From NCBI RefSeq assembly GCF_040869045.1, contig NC_090321.1:182995596-183059595 (forward strand): a stretch of 64,000 bases of DNA. The letters run 5' to 3'. This stretch comes from Eurosta solidaginis. Lineage: Eukaryota; Arthropoda; Insecta; Diptera; Tephritidae. A model generated the notes under the pieces. The model saw nothing but the letters and a program-made list of their open reading frames with translations. It searched no databases and was not told where the DNA came from. Each line of letters starts with the position of its first letter. The stretch's first letter is position 1. Below, piece by piece: positions 57,031-64,000 of the stretch. A program made the translations under genes and the position numbers.

Positions 57031-60000
57031 ATGCACTTCAGAATTCTGCAGTTAAACTGTAATGGACTAACTGGGAAGATTACGGAGATAGTCGATTTCA
57101 TGAAGCGGCACAACATCCGCATTGCTGCGATTCAAGAGACTAAACTCACAGCAAGATCTACATTGCAGACCTGCTCTGGGTATAACGTCCACAGGAAAGA
57201 CCGCGAAAGCGGAAATGGAGGCGGCCTCGCGTTTATCATACACCACTCTGTGCAATATTGTATATTTGATCCTGGCATCGACCGCAGGGACAATGTCTTA
57301 GAACGTCAAGGCCTATCTGTCCGGTCAGGCGATGCAAACCTAGAAATCATCAACATCTACACCCCTACTGGCACCTGTTGCCCCAGTGGATACCGCCCTA
57401 ATATCAGGGCCTTACTCACTGGAAACAATCGCATTATCTTAGGCGATTTCAATGCCCATCATGATCTATGGCATTCAAACTTGCGGGCGGACAGTAGGGG
57501 TGAGATGTTGGCGGATCAAATAGAAGAAACGACGTTCTGCACAATAAACGGAGACGCCCCCACACGTATGGTAGGAAGCTGTCACAGCTCGCCAGATATC
57601 TCAATCGTGAGCGCAGAACTCGTAAACTGCGTCAACTGGCAGCCGATGGTAACATTGGCATCCGACCACCTGCCCATACTTATTTCGCTTGAGCGTAACG
57701 CCGATTTCATCGTCACTGAAAAACGCACTTTCATAAACTTCAAAAAAGGAAAGTGGGAAGAATATAAATCCTTTATAGACAGCCGCCTAGCTGCCCTCCC
57801 TATCCCGACTGATGCCCGCCAAGGGGAGCGTGCCTTCCGTAAGGTCATTAAATCCGCCTCGGCACATTTCATTCCCGCCGGGAGAATTCCCGAAATCCGG
57901 CCCCACTTCCCGGCGGAGGCCGCAAACTTAGCGAGAGAACGTGACCTTATAAGACAGCTTGACCCAGGCGACCCCCAAATAAGGGATATAAACCAACGCA
58001 TCAGATTGCTTGTAGATGAACACAAGCGGGCGAAATGGGAGGAGCACCTGAGAGGTTGTAACCTCTATACCGGTGTGGGTAAACTTTGGTCCATCGTAAA
58101 GTCCCTATCGAATCCGACTAAGCACAAAGACAAAGTTTCCATCGCCTTTGGCGACAAAGTGCTGTCGGACGCGAAAAAATGCGCGAGCGCTTTCTGCCGA
58201 CAATATATAATGCATCCTACGGTCGACAAAGATAGACGGAGAGCCAATAGACGCGCACATAAACACAAATTCAGCGCGTCACCAATCACCATCACCGCTA
58301 AAGAGGTTGAGGACGCCATTGGTCGTGCTAAACCATCCAAAGCAGTGGGCCCAGACGGCATAGCCATGCCGATGCTTAAAAACCTAGGGAAAGAGGGGTT
58401 CAAATATTTAGCACATGTCTTCATTCTGTCTTCCACCTTTGTCATACCTGAGAAATGGAAAATGTCCAAGGTGGTCCCGCTACTAAAGCCTGGGAAACCA
58501 GCTAACATAGGTGAGTCGTATCGTCCGATATCTCTCCTATCGCCAGTGGCAAATACGCTTGAAGTCATTCTGCTCCCTTATTTCCAAGCAAATTTGCAGC
58601 TAGCGCCTCATCAGCATGGCTTCAGAAAAGTCCATAGCACTACCACCGCGCTGAATGCCATTAGCACCCAGATAAATTGCGGTTTAAATCAATACCCCCA
58701 CCATATAACAGTACTCGTAGCGCTAGACCTATCAAAAGCTTTTGATACGGTCAACCATGGCTCGTTACTGCAGGGCCTGGAAGGGTCTACCCTTCCCCCA
58801 TGTCTTAAAAGGTGGACCGCAAATTATCTGGGTGGTCGGCAGGCATCGGTGCAATTTAGAAACGAAACATCAAAACCAAGGAGAATTAAACAGGGGGTGC
58901 CACAGGGTGGTGTCCTATCCCCACTTTTGTTTAATTTCTACATATCTAAGCTACCTTCACTACCGGAAGGAGTCACAATCGTTTCCTACGCCGATTTCTG
59001 CACAATAATGGCCACAGGCCCAGGCCCAAAGATCGATGCGCTATGCAATAAAATAAACGGCTACCTCGCTGATCTCTCCAGTTTTTTCCCTCGCGAAACC
59101 TGGCATTATCACCGACTAAATCTTCCGCGACCTTATTTACAACATGGACGCCCCAAATGTCGACCATTTTGAACATCTACGTCGCTGGCACTACGCTACC
59201 GACTGTCCGACACCCCAAAATCTTGGGTGTGCGGTTTGATCAGGATCTACATTTTGGTGAGCACGCAGCCGCAATTGTTCCGAGAATTCAGAGCCGTAAC
59301 AAAATCCTCAAATCCCTCGCTGGCAGTACTTGGAGAAAAGATAAAGAAACGCTCATGACTACATACAAAGCAATTTGCCAGCCGATTACGTGCTACGCGT
59401 CACCCATATGGTCGTCAAGCCTAAAAATCACCCACTGGAAGAAATTACAGGCCTGCCAAAATACTGCTCTCAGAATCGCCACGGGCTGTCTTCTTATGTC
59501 CCCAGAACACCATCTGCATAATGAGGCGAGAATACTCCCCATCAGGGAGAGAAATGAGATGCTGACCAAACAGTTCCTGTTGAATACCCAGAAACCAAGG
59601 CATCCCAACAGACATCTGATTGATGAACCAGCACCGCCTAAGGGCTTAAGGAGTCATCTCCGTAAGCATTTTGAGGAAATAAGGCACCTGAGAACCCAGC
59701 CGTATGAAGTGAAAAAACACAAGCAGGTCCTTGGTGAACTCCATAAACAGGCGTCGGACCTTTATGCCGGGAATTGCCCGGTGAATCCAGTACTTAACGA
59801 AAATTATCCAAAACTTGCGGAAGAGGAACGCATACTCCCCAGGGAAACGTGTGTCACTCTTGCTCAACTTCGTTCTGGATACTGTAACAGGTTAAACTCT
59901 TACCTATCCAGAATCAACCCTGACATACAAAATGTGTGCCCCGCTTGCAATGTGTCCCCACATGACACCAACCATCTCTTCAATTGTAATGTGGAACCAA

Positions 60001-60092
60001 CGCCTCTAACACCCCTTTCCTTATGGTCCACCCCTGTTGAAACGGCAAGTTTCCTTGGACTCCCGTTAGAGGATATTGATGACAATTTGTGA
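57031..60092 (+). pseudogene. LINE-C ORF2: endonuclease and reverse transcriptase, one frameshift and YADF
   Basis: The start at 57031 opens MHFRILQLNCNGLTGKI. The APE-type endonuclease shows QLNCNG, IQETKL, LGDFNAHHDLW and SDHLPILI. The RT shows SKAVGPDGIAMPMLKNLG, YRPISLLSPVANTLE, HGFRKVHSTTTALN, VALDLSKAFDTVNH and GVPQGGVLSPLLFNFYISKL. The catalytic box is SYADFCTIM (58987-58998), with the second Asp of YADD changed to Phe. A frameshift near 59085-59095 moves the frame. After it come SSATLFTTWTPQMSTI, HPKILGVRFDQDLHFGEH, IQSRNKILKSLAGSTW, the zinc knuckle CPACNVSPHDTNHLFNC and a stop at 60092. About 1,020 codons in all. Confidence 0.9.
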
Positions 60093-60153
60093 TCGGTCGC
60101 GGCTATTAGGTGGGGCGAGCATTGCTACAACAACAACAACAAGGAGCGGGATG

Positions 60154-60420
60154 ATGGGGCTGCCAACTTTCTAAAACTGATTGACCAGAAATTTCGTTTT
60201 TTTAGACCATAAATAACCAATACTGCTGTTCTAATAAAGAATTTAGGTATCTTCATCTTTTTTTCGATGATCATTTACAAAAAGGTCAAATTCGGGTATA
60301 AGGAGTTCAAATTGAAAATTTTTTGTATAAAGAGAAAGATCACATCCAAATTAGTCCAATATACTTATTTTCAACAAAACGGAAAGCATATGTTGGAAAT
60401 TTACAAACAAGCCCTGTTCA
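60154..60420. other. intron, nothing recognised
   Basis: Short AT-rich stretch between the LINE-C insertion and the solo LTR. Confidence 0.4.
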
Positions 60421-60424
60421 ATAT

Positions 60425-60948
60425 TGTGACGAATATTAGCATCACTCAACTGTTAGTAAATAATCACGCAACAACTAAAACATGAACCAGCCACTCTTAT
60501 GTACGTGTATACATTAAAGCTAGCAACACTTATGTAGAAGGCGACGAAGAGCTATCTCACCCACACAGATGTAGTCATAAGCCGAAGTAGTTACTCACAC
60601 ATACACACACATATGGCTATAAAATACAAATATACATGTACATACTTATATAGCTGGTAACTAACCAAGCATGAACTACAACTGTTCGGGAAATTACTAG
60701 ACTTTAGGAGAAATAGGTTAACGAGGAAACCGAGAGTATAAAAGCAGAGCAAGCTGAGTAATAACGAGTCAGTCTTGATGTAATACCGCTATTGGTTGTG
60801 GAGTATAATTGTGAAGTACTACGCCCAAAGTAATCTAAATAAAGACCAGTTTGCAATACTGAATATTGGAGTGATTTATTCAACAGTTTAGCGATTCGAA
60901 CGTTAGCAGACGGTTGGGAATAAGCGGAATTTCCCAAATTTCGTTACA
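60425..60948 (+). mobile_element. solo LTR of a Ty3/gypsy-like element
   Basis: It starts TGTGACGAA and ends TTCGTTACA, an imperfect 9-bp terminal inverted repeat with TG...CA ends. ATAT flanks both sides (60421-60424, 60949-60952), a 4-bp target duplication. A TATAAAAG box at 60737-60744 and an AATAAA at 60838-60843 give a U3-R-U5 layout in plus orientation. No internal region is present, so two LTRs recombined. Assignment to the gypsy group rests on end sequence and duplication length only. Confidence 0.82.
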
Positions 60949-60952
60949 ATAT

Positions 60953-61919
60953 GTTTGTTTTTTTATTTTTTTTTTATTTTTATGTTTGTTTCAGTAAGAA
61001 TGTATATAAATAAAAAAAGCGATTAAAAAGTATTTAATAAGCAACTGCTTCTCGATGGTGAGCCATATTAGAGCTTTTCAGTTAATAAGCGATCTGCTAT
61101 TTAATTTGAATAAAAAATAAATTTTAAAATTATGTCCTTTTCTGATTTGCGTTAAGGTAGTGCATCCATATTTGCTCTAATTTCAAAAGCGCTGAACCTG
61201 TGATCCTTCCTCTCTTCCTCCTCTACCATTCTATAGTACGCCTCCGAACTTTCCAATTGTTTCTTATGGTTCTTGAATGTTCTACAATATTTAAATTAAA
61301 TCCTCCTCTTGATCTTGCAACACTTTCTTGCTACATCTTTGAATATATGAAATTATTATATTTTCATCAGCACTAAGTCTACAATATTTAAATCAGATCT
61401 TACCGTATTAAATGTGGAAGGCGCATCCTCACTCTAGCTGCGCCCTTGAAACTATGAAGGTATAGTATTTCCATCGTCCATTCATAGGATAACAATGTTT
61501 AATTTATGTCTTGCAATAAAAAATGCGAAATAATTGCTCCTCACTATCCCTATATGTGCCCTTAAATGTATCAAATTATTTTTTTGCCTTCGCTCTCCTG
61601 AAAAACACTTAACTTTTGTTGTTATTTCTTCTCGCCAAGGAAGTAGGTTTTGCTTTCAGTGAATAGTCATTCATTTATTCACTCATTTAAATGATGTGAG
61701 TATTTCAGACAGATCGGATGGAAATTAATGAGCTCTGCGAAACTGTCAGTTAGTATTTAACCCATGATCTTTCATCAACTCATCCACATAATTACAAACC
61801 ACACAAACAAGTGTTCACAAATTATTTCAAACCTTTGAATATTAACGATTTAATTATAAATAGCATTAATTAAGTTTCGTACCCTTTTCATGTTCAAATA
61901 TTCACATTTTCTTTGACAG
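60953..61919. other. intron, nothing recognised
   Basis: AT-rich intron ending in the acceptor TCACATTTTCTTTGACAG. Phrases around 61290-61390 (CTACAATATTTAAAT... twice) hint at a small duplication. Confidence 0.4.
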
Positions 61920-62052
61920 CTTGTCATAATGGGCTCATCATCAGCTTCCATACCGGATGCCAACGTCAATACATCAACAGATTCAGCATCAACATTAGTG
62001 ACAAGCGTAACGCACACAGATACATCTGAGACATGCGATTCTTTGGATTTAG
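61920..62052 (+). CDS. unidentified Ser/Thr-rich protein, internal exon c
   Basis: The acceptor TTTCTTTGACAG precedes 61920 and the donor GTATGT follows 62052. Read in phase 0, as required by the exon ending at 54983, it encodes LVIMGSSSASIPDANVNTS, then TDSASTLVTSVTHTDTSE and TCDSLDL. It ends one base into a codon, so a further exon lies to the right of this window or was missed. It is Ser/Thr/Asp-rich like exon b. Joined, the three exons give about 306 residues with no recognisable domain. Confidence 0.65.
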
Positions 62053-62589
62053 GTATGTTATTATTTATTGATTTGCTTACAATTATTACTCTGGGCTTAA
62101 TTGTGAGGTTATGAATAACAAATGAATTTATCGTAACAGAATAATAAATGCAAAAACACTAAAAGCTGTAAACAAAATAGGTTAAATAAATGGTACAAAA
62201 AGTGAAGTTTTGACAGCTTGAATAAAAATGATTAGGGCTATTGTGATGGATGCTTTCTAATAAAACTTTGACAGCTCCTAATATCTTGAGATTGTAAGGA
62301 ATAGTAAATTTATGGCAATTTAAAAACAAAAACTAAATTTAAATGAAAAATTGAAAAATGTAAGTTCTTGTATGTGTTTTGTCAATGCCAGGATTTCTCT
62401 TTGAATTTTTTACAGTTACATCGTGGCAGGGACGGAAATAAACCCAAAAGTTAATGGTAAATTAGCCCGAAATAGTCTCATAGCAGTTCAGAAATGCCTT
62501 TGAAATAGTCCCAAGTCGGTCCCGCCTGGGGTTTTGGTATAGTACCCAGAACTTTCCGAATTTATCATCAATTTATAGGCACGAAAAAA
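62053..62589. other. intron; short TCCCAAGT/AATAGTCCC cryptic repeat
   Basis: The segment 62440-62540 contains GCCCGAAATAGTCTCATAGC and GAAATAGTCCCAAGTCGG, of the same kind as 55540-55940. Nothing else recognised. Confidence 0.4.
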
Positions 62590-62960
62590 TTTAAGTGATC
62601 GCACATAGTTTCGAACGGCTCGGAGACTTCCTGCCCAAGACTGAGCTGTTGTTCCTGCTTAACGTCCTTTGCACACCAGTATAAGTTTTTCAAGGAAACC
62701 AAAATTCAGACATTGTGGCATACGCAACTTCGCTGCGATTCCGTGGGGTTGACTGCGCTTTCGGAGAGCAGTTGAGAGAGTCGAGTTGCGACATCAGTGG
62801 CAGTCTATTGAAAACAATGAAGACATGCCGTCCGTCTAGTATAACATTGCTCATGTTATTGCGTGTATTTTGATCGAAGCATACATAGCTTTGTGGTTTG
62901 ATGTATATTTTTGCGCTTGAATCTGGTGCTGGATATGACAACGTTTCGAGCACTGTCGAA
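62590..62960 (-). pseudogene. RTE fragment (endonuclease end and RT middle)
   Basis: On the minus strand VILDGRHVFIV resembles the end of the RTE endonuclease. YATMSEFWFP followed, after a stop, by a frame matching LIWLCKITLSN...RIGKDLSEPFETK corresponds to 41165-41290 of the better RTE copy. Several stops and frame changes. Confidence 0.65.
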
Positions 62961-63449
62961 GTCGATTAGCCTCACTCCTTCAGGGGAGGTTTCATTATGT
63001 AAGCTGAATTTTCCTACTATCGCCCTAAAAAACTTTCATTCTCAATCCTAGCGTTAGAGCCGTTTAACCTAGCGCGCGTATGTATATCCTAATGCGCATT
63101 TCACCTTATCGTTTTTCTCCCTCGACCATGCATGGGTGCAGTTAAATGAAATTAAGTAAATTCGCCTGTAGGCGGATAGTGGAGAAACGCTTCGTCCACA
63201 TGCGTGAACGATAGAGCTTACCAACGAAATCTCTCTCATTACAAATCTAACATCATAACTGCGCTTATTTGCATTATCACTTTTGTTTATCAATCAAATC
63301 AAGATCAAACATTCAAAATATACAATGGTAGCAATCAAATACCATTAGCATAAAAAGTACAGTTCAAGGTGTAAGTGAACTTATAAGGAAGGGTTGCATT
63401 ACCTACGTAGTTATGATTTAAAAAGAAACCAACTTCTGGTATTTACATT
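62961..63449. other. no recognised gene
   Basis: No supported feature. Confidence 0.35.
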
Positions 63450-63660
63450 TTATGTTGACATGGTCCATGTTTCTGCGTCGTAGGACGAGTACGATAGTGA
63501 CTTGTAGAGCATGATTTTTGTTTGCCGAGAGAGGACTTTACCTTTCAATTGCATGTCTAGTTCAGAGTAGCATTTATTGGCAACAGTGATTTTTCGCTGG
63601 ATTTCAGAGCTGATGTTGTTGTTTTTGTTAACACTGGTTCCAAAAAAACGAAGTCTTTTA
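63450..63660 (-). pseudogene. RTE fragment (post-RT region)
   Basis: The minus strand encodes FFGTSVNKNNNISSEIQRK, then VANKCYSELDMQLKGKVLSR and QTKIMLYKSL, matching YLGTSINTSNNISTEIQRR and onward at 41630-41790. It is not collinear with the fragment at 62590, so the two are separate pieces or were rearranged. Confidence 0.75.
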
Positions 63661-63694
63661 CTAAATTCGTTACAATATGTATATATATGACTCC

Positions 63695-63795
63695 CCAATC
63701 TAGGTGGCGTGACTCTTAGTCCCTATGTGATATGGAATAAAAAGCCTGAAGAGGTACTTAGATATATAAAAAGCCTCCACATACAAAACTAGGCT
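63695..63795 (+). pseudogene. LINE C-terminal scrap (same family as 47867-48470)
   Basis: The plus-strand frame LPNLGGVTLSPYVIWNKKP then EEVLRYIKSLH matches LSHLGGVTLNPYVIWSKRP of the minus-strand fragment near 48090. It is directly next to TTCGTTACAATATGT, which equals the right end plus flank of the solo LTR at 60940. Confidence 0.7.
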
Positions 63796-64000
63796 GAAAG
63801 GTCATGCATATCAGCTATAAGACCGAGCTTCTCCTACGATCCGCCATATGCTACTAATGAATGTTACTACAAACTGTTGAAACCTACAGTGCTACCAACA
63901 GTAGCGTGGTAGCCAAGGCTTAAATGTGCTGACTCTTTTCTCGATGACAGCAGGTACTACATCTGATCCACATTCACCATCAAACCCATCTTTTCCGCTT

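Larger units (their letters stand above)
56091..60141 (+). mobile_element. LINE-C, full-length non-LTR retrotransposon (Jockey/LOA-like), inactivated
   Basis: AGGAGCGGGATG flanks the element at 56079-56090 and 60142-60153, a clean 12-bp target duplication. The element is 4,051 bp, starts CGCTTCCCAAGGCAGTCGG and ends in GCTACAACAACAACAACAA. It has ORF1 (2A-like motif, two PHD-like fingers) and ORF2 (endonuclease, reverse transcriptase, C-terminal zinc knuckle). Frameshifts and a mutated catalytic box make it inactive. It lies in the plus-strand intron 54984-61919. Confidence 0.92.

Overview
This window looks like intron-rich, repeat-laden nuclear DNA of a higher fly (Diptera). The repeat families resemble those I associate with tephritid fruit flies, so Tephritidae is my best guess. 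That assignment is recognition and inference, not a search result. Overall composition is AT-rich. There are no operons, rRNA, tRNA genes or CRISPR arrays. Nearly every long open frame belongs to a transposable element.

Two host genes can be supported by splice sites and matching codon phases. On the minus strand a Ly6/three-finger (quiver/sleepless-like) secreted protein gene begins at 34666. Exon 1 (34603-34666) encodes a signal peptide, and exon 2 (20717-20850) encodes a cysteine-rich Ly6 segment. The intron between them is 13.8 kb, and the 3' part is not resolved here. On the plus strand three exons (36941-37040, 54298-54983, 61920-62052) join without phase conflict. They encode part of an unidentified Pro/Ser/Thr/Asn-rich protein whose first and last exons lie outside the recognised set.

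The introns and the intergenic space are filled with mobile DNA. The dominant family is a Helentron-like non-autonomous element, called here HINE-1. It has subterminal inverted repeats, a terminal hairpin, an internal array of about 128-bp repeats and a (GGAC)n microsatellite of the 'mini-me' kind. Copies lie at 1-397 (partial), 10747-14074, 16918-19665, 21294-25075, 35261-36661 and 39234-42717, with decayed copies near 6.8-7.6 kb and 33.95-34.5 kb. A related second family is at 4178-4980. A piece of Helitron/Helentron helicase is at 9733-10164.

Non-LTR retrotransposons come in several lineages. One full-length but broken element (56091-60141) has a 12-bp target duplication, a 2A-like motif and two PHD-like fingers. 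Fragments of the same lineage lie at 26.1-27.5 kb and 30.6-31.8 kb. RTE-type copies are at 40.3-42.2, 53.2-53.6, 62.6-63.0 and 63.4-63.7 kb. A LINE at 10.3-15.8 kb is split by both a HINE-1 and a second LINE. Degraded RT and C-terminal pieces lie at 37.5-38.3, 47.9-48.5 and 63.7 kb.

Short elements include tRNA-derived SINEs (29.4-30.2, 32.4-32.5, 44.7-45.1 kb) and a short element with a (CAA)n tail (30876-31156, 31189-31342, 47162-47536). There is a solo LTR with a 4-bp duplication (60425-60948). Two long foldback elements (26.75-27.33, 50.01-50.30 kb) and one tight intronic hairpin (53993-54072) are also present. Coordinates of decayed copies are approximate.
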